Origin: Liolophura sinensis
Lineage: Eukaryota > Mollusca > Polyplacophora > Chitonida > Chitonidae
NCBI RefSeq assembly: GCF_032854445.1
Contig: NW_027017959.1
Span: 310,001-374,000 of the forward strand
Length of the DNA: 64,000 nucleotides
Direction: 5' to 3'
Under the pieces are notes generated by a model. The model was not told the DNA's origin, did no database searches, and worked only from the letters and a program-made list of their open reading frames with translations. A program made the translations under genes and the position numbers. Of this stretch, positions 12,051-21,438 are shown one piece after another. How positions within the stretch are numbered: the stretch's first letter is position 1; each line of letters starts with the position of its first letter.

Positions 12051-13033
12051 TATATACTGTACATGCCTTTTTATTCGCGGGCACAAACTTTCGCGGATTT
12101 GGTAAGAAGACACATTCGCGATAATCAACTTTCGCGGATCTTAGCAGATTTTTTGGATAAGTGATAAATAAAAATCAAACTTCAATACAGAAACGACAAG
12201 TAATAAAAGAACCCAAGCATCCAAGTAACAATGTTATCATTTAAACTTGTTTGTACCTGTGCGATGTGACAAAAGTGCTATACAATAACTTGATTAGGCA
12301 AAGGAAGTTATTCCCCCTAAGCTTTTAATCTTTTTAAGACTGTTAATCTTTATAAGACGAAGCCCTTGCCTGATGTGTGAGCAAATATTTTTGCCACTCA
12401 CTCCGGAAGAAGACGAAAGATTAAATGAGACATAAATAAATCCCACTGTTCTCATGCATAATTCTCATGCATCAGCAGTGTGAGTGAAACTTTGAGTGAG
12501 CTGTGACAGATTTAAGTACATTTCTCGCAAATCATCATTATGAAAAGGAATTGCGGAAACCCCCGAGCGCTGTATCGGGCGCGTCTGAAAGGTGATCTGA
12601 CTGGAAGGCAAGTACAGTCGATTAAAAAACAGCCTCTCTCATCGTATGTATATTGTATCACGTACTCACGCCCAGTACAAATTATCGATTTGTATGTATC
12701 TAACCGCGGCAATAAAACAACAACAACAACGTCGCAATGTGGTAATACTTAAGAGCTAGGCCTCCTTAAAAGAAACCAAGATTAACTGACGATCAGTTAA
12801 GCTGGATTTGTAAAAGGTGGAATACATTCTAATTAATTATTTATAATTAACGTGTTTGAAAAAAATATTACAACTGTAGTGCTTGGTAACAAGTTTATAG
12901 CGGTAACGCATGCTACAGTAATAAATTACTTACATGGGTTTTATATTCGATGGCACGTACTTTTCGCGGATATGTGTTTGCTGTGAAATCCGCGAATGTT
13001 AGTACCACGCGAATTAAAAGGAATTTACAGTAT
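12051..13033. mobile_element. MITE-like element with about 80-bp terminal inverted repeats
   Basis: The left end reads TACTGTACATGCCTTTTTAT and the right end, reverse-complemented, reads TACTGTAAATTCCTTTTAAT. Both arms contain TTCGCG(G)-type boxes at matching spacing (12072-12135 and 12960-13013). A TA dinucleotide flanks each end, consistent with a TA target duplication. The inside has no coding potential for a transposase, so the element is non-autonomous. Its right end lies only about 30 bp before the splice acceptor of the exon at 13065. Confidence 0.75.
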
Positions 13034-13064
13034 AGGGATTGTATTTAAATTTTTTTTCTTTCAG

Positions 13065-13259
13065 GGTTTTCACCGTATCCATTTTCCTGTCTGTGTGTCT
13101 TCTGATGACAAGCACCAAAGCTGCCCTGCCGCCATTTGATTGCGGCAGTCCACTTCTAGGATGTGGACAATTTGTGGGAAATGGAGGACAGAATACGTGT
13201 TGTGATTGTATAGAATTTTTCCCAGCGGATTGTCAACTGCCTTCAAGATGTTTCTGCGC
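13065..13259 (+). CDS. Exon of a secreted cysteine-rich protein (signal peptide plus eight cysteines)
   Basis: Internal exon of a probable host gene. It is bounded by a pyrimidine-rich acceptor (TTTTTTTTCTTTCAG|GG) and a perfect donor (TGCGC|GTAAGT), and is 195 bp long, a multiple of three. The frame starts with one base of a split codon and encodes a hydrophobic stretch (VFTVSIFLSVCLLMTSTKA) ending in an Ala-x-Ala-like signal cleavage region, then a short mature part with eight cysteines in the order C-x6-C-x11-CC-x-C-x7-C-x5-C-x-C. No ATG lies in frame upstream before a stop, so the start codon must be in an earlier exon that I could not place. It ends two bases into a codon; a compatible downstream exon is at 35477. 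The cysteine pattern suggests an extracellular, disulphide-bonded peptide; I do not recognise the family. If it is not spliced, the frame stops at the donor (TAA at 13261). Confidence 0.6.
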
Positions 13260-13639
13260 GTAAGTTTTAAATTGATGACGTAATTAATTCTTGAAGACAA
13301 CTTATCACTTATTCAAGTGATAAGGACAAACTGGCAAGGGAAACAACCGAACAGGACCTAATTGACTTGGACTTTTGCATCAGTAAGTCCTGTAACCATA
13401 TTACGTCGACAAAAATCACTATTTATCATTCTACTTTTACGGGAGTGAAGGGTAACACTATGTAATATAAAATATGATTAAAGACGTATAGCCTAGAGAG
13501 TAAATCCACAACTGTGACGACTGTGTGATATTTGGCAAATGATAGATATTTAGTTATCGACAACTTATATTCTAATATGGTGCACGATTTGAATACGGAT
13601 TTCACCAAGTCGCATAGAACATACTTTGTGGCTTTCCTG

Positions 13640-13830
13640 CATTATGGAAAACTGTTGACTACTTCTGTTTGTATGATTTCGTCCTATTTTCGTACTTTAT
13701 ATTCTTTCTTAGTTCTTTGATAACTTGTGTTAAACGTCATTTTAGGAACTGGCCTTGCGATTATTGCCCTGAAATGTCCTTAGCGGTCATCGGCCGGTAT
13801 AGGAATATCTGTTTCGACGTATACATACAC
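13640..13830 (+). repeat. Rep1 dispersed repeat, diverged copy 3
   Basis: Shares GGAAAACTGTTGACTACTTC, GTGTTAAACGTCATTTTAGG, TTGCGATTATTGCCC and CGGTATAGGAATATC with the other Rep1 copies, diverged. Confidence 0.6.
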
Positions 13831-13974
13831 ATAATCGATGAAATACAGTCTCTTATCAATTATACTAAGCTATGTCCCATATCTGATATCTGTAAGCACT
13901 TGTGTGAGTTGTTCACGAACTCTTGCATGCCTTTCTGTATGGTGATTCTATTGGACAACCGTATTTAATATAAT

Positions 13975-14300
13975 TATATGAGTCTGCCCCAGAGTGTGTT
14001 GGATGTGGTGCTGAATACGGCATCAAACATATCCTGGTTGTGTAAATTTTGCTCATGTTCGGATTCTGCAAAGTCAGCTCTATATATGATTTGTTTTGAC
14101 ATCATTGCACATGGCATATATCATAAAATATAAATTTTTACTGTCATAAATATTTATTGATAAAAAGTTTTATACATATAGTTTTCTAGATACACTACTT
14201 TTAAACTATGCTGGTTGTCTCTTATTTGATTTTAAACATCTCTGAACATTTTTTTTGTTCGTTCACACTACCATATCATTCACTCATTTATTTATTCAGA
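13975..14300 (+). mobile_element. LINE-A copy A7, 3' end fragment
   Basis: Begins in the last part of ORF2 (CCAGAGTGTGTTGGATGTGG; ATCAAACATATCCTGG) and continues through the family 3' UTR (TTATTGATAAAAAG, GATTTTAAACATCTCTGAAC) to an ATTC/ATTT tail at about 14290. Strongly 5'-truncated. Confidence 0.75.
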
Positions 14301-14384
14301 AATTCGCCCCTTTCCGACAGGTTTCACCTTTTGACCGACACCCCGACTGTATTTTAGGGGAAGTTATTATAGCATTTCGACTAC

Positions 14385-14640
14385 GAATTTGAACTTTTAT
14401 ACGGAATTCATGCCTGGAATATTCATTGTCTGCCCAACATCATTGAAAACTTATGACCGCTTCTCTCTTGTGTGTTACCGGCTTTATTTCCTATTTGTAT
14501 AATTTCTTACATACCTTTGTCTTGGGGAGCTAGTGTTAAACGTTGTTTTGGAAATGGATCTTGCGATTATCGACTTGGAGGGCCCTTTACGGACTCCGCA
14601 TGGTATTCGAATTTCGGACATTACCCTTATATTTATGGCC
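14385..14640 (+). repeat. Rep1 dispersed repeat, copy 4
   Basis: One of the better copies: TGCCTGGAATATTCATTGTC, GACCGCTTCTCTCTTGTGTG, GTTTTGGAAATGGATCTTGC and the CCCTTTACGGACT block occur in the same order as at 43525-43720. Confidence 0.75.
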
Positions 14641-15049
14641 TATTTTATTTTCCGTCAACTGTACTTAACAGCACATTAGAGCTTTGTTCTTAGAGAACTG
14701 CCAGAGCAGAATGGCATACACAGTCAATGTCTGAGCACAGTTTGAAAGTTAGTTGACCGGTAATAGATTCTATCCGCATGACGTCTCATAGATACGTACA
14801 TTGACTGCATTGAAAAGAGAAAGATGCCATAAGATTGCGCTGTGCTCCTTTTGTATATAACACGCGGCGAGACCCTCTCCACGAGAGAGTTTCATGATTT
14901 GTTGTTCCAACTTTGCTTACAATACACTATAACACTTTTCGTATAAATACGACTATAAGCAGAAAGTATGAAGAATAATCTTCATTATACTCGATCCTTG
15001 TCATTCACCAAACAGTATATTGATGATCTGCTGGCTTCATATACAGCAA

Positions 15050-15315
15050 GGGGCCTCCGTGGCTCAGTCGGTTAGCGCGCTAGCGCAGCGTAATGACCAA
15101 GGGGTCTCTCACCAATGCGTTCGCTGTGAGTTCAAGTCCAGCTCATGCTGGTTTCCTCTCCAACCGTAGGTGGCAAGGAAGGTCTGTCAGTTCTCTGCGG
15201 ATGGTCGTGGGTTTCCCCCGGGCTCTGCCCAGTTTCCACCCACCATAATGCTGGCCGCCGTCGTATAAGTGAAATATTCTTGAGTAAGGCGGGAAATACC
15301 AATCAAATAAATAAA
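15050..15315 (+). mobile_element. SINE-1 (tRNA-derived), complete copy
   Basis: The head looks like a tRNA: an A box (TGGCTCAGTCGG at 15060-15071) and a B box (GTTCAAGTCC at 15130-15139). The body follows (GGTCGTGGGTTTCCCCCGGG; CTGGCCGCCGTCGTATAAG) and the 3' end is an (AAAT)n tail. A 13-bp target duplication with one mismatch flanks it: TCATATACAGCAA at 15037-15049 and TCATATATAGCAA at 15316-15328. At least five more copies occur in the window. Confidence 0.9.
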
Positions 15316-15329
15316 TCATATATAGCAAA

Positions 15330-15824
15330 TGCTTAAAAGATATATATCCACCTTTGATTTATTTAATGGCAACCACAGACGCACTATATCTTATCTGGAA
15401 CTTTGTACAAACACCAAAAGGATTTTTATCTTTCGTACGACAAAGAGAAATAGTTTTAATTTTGACTGAAAATTGTGCCCAATTGACGACAAATATATTG
15501 ACCTGCTTCTTGGGATTATTGACTCGAAACATCAACTTTGGTTGACTGCTTGTATACAAATGTCTGCTTCACCGCATAGATCCAAGTGCTACTTTCGTGA
15601 GCTGATAATAACAAGGCCCATTTTAAAAATACCCACAGAACACAGGTTCCCAGTTGAGTATGTAACGTAAAAGAGAAAGTAAACAACTCACTGATGTACG
15701 GAAGACTATCCTCTGGGCAAAAACATTCCCATCAACTTTCAAACTGGTTAAACTAAGTGGAATGAAACTACAGGCGTTGTGCTTTGATTGGAACATAAAT
15801 TCTTATGCATTCCTAACCGAAATT
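15330..15824. other. Unassigned region
   Basis: No gene seen. A short Rep1-like fragment may lie near 15530-15590 (TATACAAATGTCTGCTTCACC). Confidence 0.35.
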
Positions 15825-16556
15825 AAAATGAATGAGTGGTTATGGCGTAACGTTACACTGGCCAATTTTTGTGCCATATCTTCATAAAACAGGGGTGATA
15901 AGTTTTCGATATAATGCGATCATAAATAAAACACAAATAGATGAACATGTTTACAACCAGTTAAAAATATCAATTAAAGCTTGAAAATCACAACATACAT
16001 AATCTGAAAAAGTCGCATATATGTTTTTTTTATTTATTTATTTATTTGATTGGTGTTTTACGCCGTACTCAAGAATATTTCACTTATACGACGGCGGCCA
16101 GCATTATGGTGGGAGGAACCCGGGCAGAGCCCGGGGGAAACCCACGACCATCTGCAGGTTGCTGCAAGACCTTCCCACTTACAGCCGGAGAGGAAACCAG
16201 CACGAGCTGGACTTGAACTCACAGCGACCGCATTGGTGAGAGGCTTCTGGGTCATTACGCTGTGCTAGCGCGGTAACCGACTGAGCCTCGCATATATGTA
16301 TATGTAGATGTAATGTATCTGTAGATATAATAATGACCGCATCACCAGGAATGCTGTCAGAAAATACTGGACTGTAGAATCTTTGCCGAATATGAGCCAA
16401 GTCTACGGAGTTGATAAAGATATATTTGATGTCGTACTCCCATCACATTCAACAAACTCGAGAGCAATATTCCCACTGAGAATAAAATTATGTTATAAAC
16501 GACAAGAACAGATGCAGTGCCTCGTTATAACTACTTGATCTCTTCGAGACATACCC
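15825..16556 (-). mobile_element. LINE-A copy A6, diverged 3' fragment split by a SINE
   Basis: Minus-strand 3' UTR (GTGGTTATGGCGTAACG at about 15837) leads into the end of ORF2 (GTCGTACTCCCATCACATTC; ACTACTTGATCTCTTCGAGAC). SINE-1 at 16024-16287 splits it. More diverged than copies A3 and A4, so older. Confidence 0.7.
16024..16287 (-). mobile_element. SINE-1, minus strand, nested in LINE-A A6
   Basis: Complete reverse copy of the 15050 SINE, from the (AAAT)n tail on the left to the tRNA-like head (CTAGCGCGGTAACCGACTGAG) on the right. The target duplication TCGCATATATG occurs at 16013-16023 and 16288-16298. Confidence 0.9.
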
Positions 16557-16756
16557 TAAGTGAGATAAATTTATCCAATGACCGAGTGAATTTTATATCT
16601 AAAAACAGAATAGGACATTCTAACTTTAGATACTTTAAAGCAGATTTAACTCCCTCTAAGCGAAATTATGCACAAATAGGACAGAAAGTCCCACATATTG
16701 GCATATTAGATAACAATAATGTTATGACACTGCAGAATGGTAGAAATCTATACATT

Positions 16757-16860
16757 GAGATTCGTATACCACACTCGTAAACCAATAAGGACGTTCCAGG
16801 TCAATAATTATCGCCTATCCAATTCCCAAAACGCCGTATAACACAAACCGTCAATTTACC
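16757..16860 (-). repeat. Rep1 dispersed repeat, copy 5 fragment
   Basis: Reverse Rep1 order: GATTCGTATACCACACTCGT, AAGGACGTTCCAGGTC, ATAATTATCGCC. Confidence 0.55.
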
Positions 16861-17216
16861 CCAGTCAGGGTTTTATTCTACCTTTTCATGTATGCTTCAG
16901 CATAATTGGGGTAAACAAATTAGAGGTGATGTTAGTTGCAATTTTATAGATGTCACTGGAGTAGTATTATTCAAAATGCTATATAGCTATCACATTTAAC
17001 ATAGTCACATTAAAACAATGCACAGGGACCAGGATGGATGCTTGGACCACCAACAGAATCCTGGTTTATGCAGACATACAATATAATTAAGACGTACAGC
17101 ATAGAGAGTTAAACCAGACCAGCGACGACAGTGTGGCGGGTAGAAAATGGTCACACGTAATCTGTGAAATACGACAGCTTGTCATTTTACCTCAGTCAGG
17201 GTTTTATTCAAAGGTT

Positions 17217-18121
17217 CACCTGGCCCCGAGATTCGCCCAGAGCCCTTGGATGGAACCCTATATCAGGATGAACACCGAGCTCCGAAGAACGGCCGCGAGT
17301 AAATTCGAGAAGGACCTGTACAAGCTAATGAACAAATCGGTCTTCGGAAAAACCATGGAGAACCTTCGGAAGCGTGTGAACGTCAAGCTGGTACGCTCTG
17401 GAGAAGACGACAAGCTCCGACGCTTGATAGCACGGGCAAACATATTTGATGATGACCTCGCAGCGATTCAGATGCACAAGACCCGTCTAGTCCTAAACCG
17501 ACCTATCTACGTGGGCATGAGCATTTTAGATCTCTCCAAGCACCTGATGTACGACTTCTACTACAACCACACGAAGGCCCAGTACGGAGAACGCTGCCAG
17601 CTCCTCTACACTGACACGGATAGTCTGCTACTCGAGATTCAGACTGACGATGTTTATAGGGATATGGCTGAGAATGCAAACCTGTACGACACCTCAGATT
17701 ATCCACGAGGCCACCCCCTGCACAGCGTAGCAAATATGAAGGTCTTGGAGAAAATGAAGGATGAGTGCGCGTGGCAGCCGATCTGCGCCCCAAGATGTAC
17801 TCCATTCTGGAGGCAGGTGGAGCCAACATTAAGAAGGCCAAGGGCGTAAAAAAGGGAGTTGTGGAAAAGTGCATCCGCCATAAGCAGTACAAAGAGGCCC
17901 TCTTCCAGAAAAAGATCTTCCGACACGGTATGGACGTGCTGCGATCAGAGCGCCACCATATCTATGGGCAGCACCTGAATAAGGTCTCACTGTCCCCCTT
18001 CGATAGTAAGCGCTGGATCGCCGAAGATGGTGTCCTCACCTTGGCTTACGGCCATAGAGATGCGGCGCCCGCATGATGGGCTGGAATGGACATCCTCATC
18101 AAGGAACTACTAGCGCCGTAG
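17217..18121 (+). pseudogene. Polinton DNA polymerase B, C-terminal fragment
   Basis: Family-B DNA polymerase that would copy the element. Only the palm/thumb part remains. Visible motifs are the B-type helix (LYKLMNKSVFGKTMENLRKR at about 17317-17377) and the catalytic YTDTDS motif (about 17608-17625). A frameshift lies near 17765: the reading continues in another frame with DLRPKMYSILE and on to 18076, where a TGA interrupts about 15 codons before the natural-looking end at 18121. The N-terminal exonuclease domain and first catalytic motif are absent because the gene is cut at the element's left junction. Its 3' end overlaps the integrase 3' end tail to tail by about 12 bp. The product would be inactive. 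Confidence 0.88.
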
Positions 18122-19019
18122 AACCCCATCCGGGGGAAGCTGAGTATCAGGAGGCACTATAAGCAACTCCTCACAAACGAATCCCCGTCGCGGGCTAGAT
18201 AGAGAGCTCTCCAGGCTGATAGAGATAACGAACGCCAACACCCTCGGGGATCTTCCGCTCATTAAGTCCAACGGGACGACCTGGAACCGTCGAGGAAGGC
18301 TTATGGGGCACCCCTTTTGCCTTGATGGCGTCTTTCGGCTTTTTACCGATCAGTCTCGTTGTCTCGTTATTCAGAGCGGCCACAACAGAGGGCAGCCGAG
18401 CCACCCATTCAGTAGACCGGTGTTAGGAAGGGAGGCGCATCTCCTGGGCGTACTGATGTCCAAAGAGCCCCTCAGCCAGAGTACGGTTGAAACGCTTCAC
18501 TATGCCTTGGTCTCGGTGGATGTCCACGCGGCCTCGGCGGACTGTGACATCGTGTTTGGCCAGCAGCTGGCTCACCGCACCCATAAACTCGCGCCCAGGG
18601 TCAACTTGGAGAAGCTTCGGCCATCCCAGGGGTCCCCGCTTGTAAATGCGAAAGAGAGCATCAGCGACTTCTTTGGAATCTTTAGTAGCCAGAGGTTCCG
18701 CCTCCTTGTAGCGAGAAGCGACATCAACAACTGTTAGCGCGTACTTATACAGCTTCCGGCCTCGCCGATCATGTAATAGAAATAGAAGATCAGCTTGGTG
18801 GATGTCATTCGGCGTGGAAACATCGAACATAGGCCTCGGTATTTTTCGGGTACGAGGCAGGTATTTCTGCCAGATAGCCTGCTTTTTCAGTCAGGCCCGG
18901 ACCACATCTTCGAAGACTTTAGCCGCAGTGGCAAGTTTCTGGATGGCCGCGCGGCCCTTCCAGTACCCACGAGGGCTGTAGTAGATATTTGCCAGGCGAG
19001 CAGACACCTTACTAGCCAT
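18110..19019 (-). pseudogene. Polinton retrovirus-like integrase (rve), with two in-frame stops
   Basis: DDE integrase that would insert the element DNA. The frame starts at the ATG at 19019 and stays open apart from a TGA at 18891-18893 and a TAA at 18423-18425. The core shows the expected acidic residues: the first D in IHQADLLFL, the second in LQVDPGREF, and a terminal block DQGIVKRFNRTL where the usual glutamate before the Arg-Phe is Lys. After the second stop the typical EWVARLPSVVAALNNE segment continues to 18195, and a shifted frame to 18110 probably holds the C-terminal tail. Two stops, a changed catalytic residue and a C-terminal frameshift make it non-functional. Confidence 0.85.
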
Positions 19020-19151
19020 GTCATCAAGGTATTCTAGCAGCCCTCTAACAGATTTGCGACGAAAAAGATGTTAATCATCGTGGCGCAGAACCACCTCAGA
19101 TCCTGTCACAGGCGAGGAGCTCGATGGCGAGTCCGGCACAGTCAGTTCGGA

Positions 19152-19601
19152 TTAATTGGTGAGTTTTGCGATTCCGTAACTCACACCCCGAACCAAACAC
19201 ATTCCCAAAATGACGAAGGTCATCTCGCGGTGTTTTTGATCTTCACTAGGCACATAGAAATCGGAGAGCTGTGGCTCTGAGCCCAGCAGAGCCTCGCGTG
19301 CATCGCGTGTAAGAGTTTTGCCTGTGAACCTAGAATGCTCGCGGATTGCAGCGTCGACATCTCGGAACGTTTGGACAGCGTGGCCCTGGCGGCGGAGTTC
19401 ATCATTGATCCAGTGCAAGCGCTCAGTGCGCTTTCGGGCCCATTTTTCCTGGGCGGCTTGGAGCTGCTCTACAGCGCGGTCATGGCGCCTCCGCTCTTCG
19501 TCGACACCGGAACTCCTCAGCATCGAAAACATATAGCTGCTCCCGCTGAAGGCCAAAGCGTTTACGAGGGCGCCGCCCATCATCATTGCGATGGAGGCCA
19601 T
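19152..19601 (-). CDS. Polinton conserved small protein (unknown function)
   Basis: An intact 149-residue frame. It has an N-terminal hydrophobic segment (ASIAMMMGGALVNALAF), then a long charged helix, probably coiled coil (VDEERRRHDRAVEQLQAAQEKWARKRTERL), and a C-terminal hydrophobic segment (MTFVILGMCLVRGVSYGIA). This looks like a small membrane or virion-associated protein. I recognise the style from Maverick elements of other marine invertebrates but cannot assign a role. It starts 2 bp after the stop of the upstream minus-strand gene, suggesting co-transcription. Confidence 0.7.
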   Translation of the reverse strand: MASIAMMMGGALVNALAFSGSSYMFSMLRSSGVDEERRRHDRAVEQLQAAQEKWARKRTERLHWINDELRRQGHAVQTFRDVDAAIREHSRFTGKTLTRDAREALLGSEPQLSDFYVPSEDQKHREMTFVILGMCLVRGVSYGIAKLTN

Positions 19602-19603
19602 TA

Positions 19604-19843
19604 CTACTGGATTATATTGGGAGGAAGGAGCCCTTGTTTAATTAGCAGGTCCTTCGAAAACATGGCCAGGCCTACATCTGCAATGACCATGCCGACGTCA
19701 CGGGGTGTTAAGTCCAGCTTCGGGAGGGCTCCTTTTAGGAACATCTGGCCCAGACGAGCGTACCCAGTAGCCAGGAGAGAGACCACAGCGGCGTGGTAGG
19801 CCGCGTTGACTAGCACTTTTCCGTCACCGGGTGGAGTAGACAT
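19604..19843 (-). CDS. Polinton small membrane protein (unknown function)
   Basis: An intact 79-residue frame beginning MSTPPGDGK. Two hydrophobic segments (YHAAVVSLLATGYARLG and VGMVIADVGLAMF) suggest a small two-pass membrane protein. It sits between two other minus-strand element genes, overlapping the end of the upstream gene by about 20 bp. Function unknown. Confidence 0.68.
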   Translation of the reverse strand: MSTPPGDGKVLVNAAYHAAVVSLLATGYARLGQMFLKGALPKLDLTPRDVGMVIADVGLAMFSKDLLIKQGLLPPNIIQ

Positions 19844-20299
19844 GCTGCCCTATATAGAAAGGGTCGCGACGTGTATTCAAATGGAGATTCTTTTCTTGCG
19901 GCGTGATATCTGCATGCGGCGTAATATCTGCACCTTGTGCATGTGCTGTATAGCGGCTGCGCCACACGCGTAGCAACACTAGCTCTGAAAGGCTGCCAAC
20001 GCCTAATAACGCCAGGGGCGCCCTCCAGTGGGTGATTTGATGTGCCTTCGTAGAATCCGGTTCCTTGGCGGCCACCCCCTCTGGTTCCTTCGGCTGTTTC
20101 TTGGTGGAATCAGCTGCGCCAAGCAAAGCAGCCTTTGCCTCGCGAAATTCATCCTTGAGCTTTTCAGCCTTGGACTTTCTCGCTGCATCACCCGCTCGAC
20201 CCGCAGCGACTTTTTGGGATTCTTTGCAGGGCTGTCATTCGTAGAATCCGCTGTCACTCCCTCCACTTCCTTCGGGCCTTCCGGATTCGTTGTACTCAT
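19824..20299 (-). pseudogene. Polinton Lys/Glu-rich single-TM protein, frameshifted
   Basis: The likely start is the ATG at 20299 (MSTTNPEGPKEVEG). The N-terminal part is read to about 20215, then the coding signal moves to a second frame (from 20126 downward: AADSTKKQPKEPEGVAAKEP) after a frameshift near a T5 run. A single hydrophobic segment (WRAPLALLGVGSLSELVLL) is followed by a short polar tail ending at 19824. The PKE/STK segments look internally repetitive. Function unknown. Confidence 0.55.
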
Positions 20300-20798
20300 G
20301 TTCCTCTGGATCATCATTTCTAGGACAGCGGTGGTGTTTAAATGAGCAGTGCTCAGTAGTGGTCAGCGCCATGGTTAACGGTGCTAAGTACTTACCATAG
20401 CAGCAGTATAGCCAGCAGCTAGCACTGCTAAGCGCCTGTTCAACAAATGGGTGGGTGGCGAGCTGTGCCATGAGCTTTGGTCGATTCTCGGGTAGGATTG
20501 GTAGGAGCCAGCTGGCCACCCTTACATATGATCTCAAGAATAAACCTCCGAGACCGTCAACCATCCGCGCACCGAGCTTAGCCTCGTACCGGGAGTACAG
20601 CCTTTCAACATCTTCGTCGCTTATGGCGTCGATCTCAGCGGCTGTTACGTCTTTTCCCAGATATCGCTTGACCTGCCCACCCACCGCAAGAGCTGCCAGC
20701 ATATCCCTGAGCTGCCGTGCATGTTGGCTGTGCTCCTCCTCCTCCTCCTCCTCCTCCTCTGCGCCCAGAATCTCGTCTATAAGCTCGTCGGTATCCAT
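20235..20798 (-). CDS. Polinton acidic protein with poly-Glu tract (unknown function)
   Basis: A 187-residue frame beginning MDTDELIDEILG, with a nine-residue Glu run encoded by a (CTC)n tract at about 20739-20763. The centre (SDEDVERLYSRYEAKLGARM) looks helical and the later part has two hydrophobic stretches (YVRVASWLLPILP; YGKYLAPLTMALTT). The last 50 residues are charged and may be a frameshifted extension, because they overlap the start of the next gene. The gene sits just downstream of the packaging ATPase on the same strand. Function unknown. Confidence 0.62.
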   Translation of the reverse strand: MDTDELIDEILGAEEEEEEEEEHSQHARQLRDMLAALAVGGQVKRYLGKDVTAAEIDAISDEDVERLYSRYEAKLGARMVDGLGGLFLRSYVRVASWLLPILPENRPKLMAQLATHPFVEQALSSASCWLYCCYGKYLAPLTMALTTTEHCSFKHHRCPRNDDPEEHEYNESGRPEGSGGSDSGFYE

Positions 20799-20823
20799 GA
20801 TTAATACGTAGGGGCGACTACGT

Positions 20824-21438
20824 CTAATATATAATCTTAGATGTGGCGGGCGTATCAGTCATTAGCAGGAGCTCAGAATGCGGATTGCTCTTGAGCTTCT
20901 GTCGAACCCCTGCCTTTTTGCTCTCGGCCTCGATGATGTGGTTCTCCTCTAGGCATTTGCTAAACGAGTGCCGATCTTTGCAGTGGAATAAAGCCACCCA
21001 CCTTGTCTGCCCGCGAAAGTCTGTGAGGACGGCGTTGTATTTCTGAGTGAGGAGCCAGACGCTATGCTTTGCATGACGGCCCGAGAAAGCCATGAATGAC
21101 AGCATTTTTTGTTTCTTTTTCATCGCCTGCAACGCGCTACAATCATCGATGATGTACAGTGTGGGCTCCCCCTTGAACAATCTGTAGAAAGCTCTCAGAG
21201 AGTCCTTGAGCCGCTCGCCGGGGTCAAAACAATAGACCTCAGGGTCAGACAGTATCCATCGCCGACGATACGCCTCACTATGCTTAAGAGTGGGGTACAG
21301 GATCACAATGTGATGAAAGAAACCGCGGAAAGGGCCCTCAAGCAGGTCCAGCACGAAGACTGTTTTGCCGCAGTTCGTCTGCCCACAGATAATCGCGCAG
21401 TGGGCGTCATCAATAAAGCGCGCTATCGAATCTACCAT
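20824..21438 (-). CDS. Polinton packaging ATPase (FtsK/HerA type)
   Basis: P-loop ATPase of the kind that pumps DNA into capsids of Polintons and related viruses. Counting from the ATG at 21438 it has about 204 residues: Walker A GQTNCGKT near residue 19-26 and Walker B TLYIIDDC near residue 93-100, followed by a sensor-like SGRHAKHSVWLLTQK. No stop or frameshift is seen within this part. The frame does not begin at 21438, however: it is open upstream into the capsid-like gene, so the ATG is inferred from where ATPase-like sequence begins. Stop at 20824. Confidence 0.85.
   Translation of the reverse strand: MVDSIARFIDDAHCAIICGQTNCGKTVFVLDLLEGPFRGFFHHIVILYPTLKHSEAYRRRWILSDPEVYCFDPGERLKDSLRAFYRLFKGEPTLYIIDDCSALQAMKKKQKMLSFMAFSGRHAKHSVWLLTQKYNAVLTDFRGQTRWVALFHCKDRHSFSKCLEENHIIEAESKKAGVRQKLKSNPHSELLLMTDTPATSKIIY

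Noticed and set aside
15050-15139. tRNA-like sequences with A and B boxes (also near 16220-16287, 32627, 34190, 42380, 51950)
   Set aside because: They are heads of repeated SINEs with conserved non-tRNA bodies, tails and target duplications, and they do not fold as full tRNAs.
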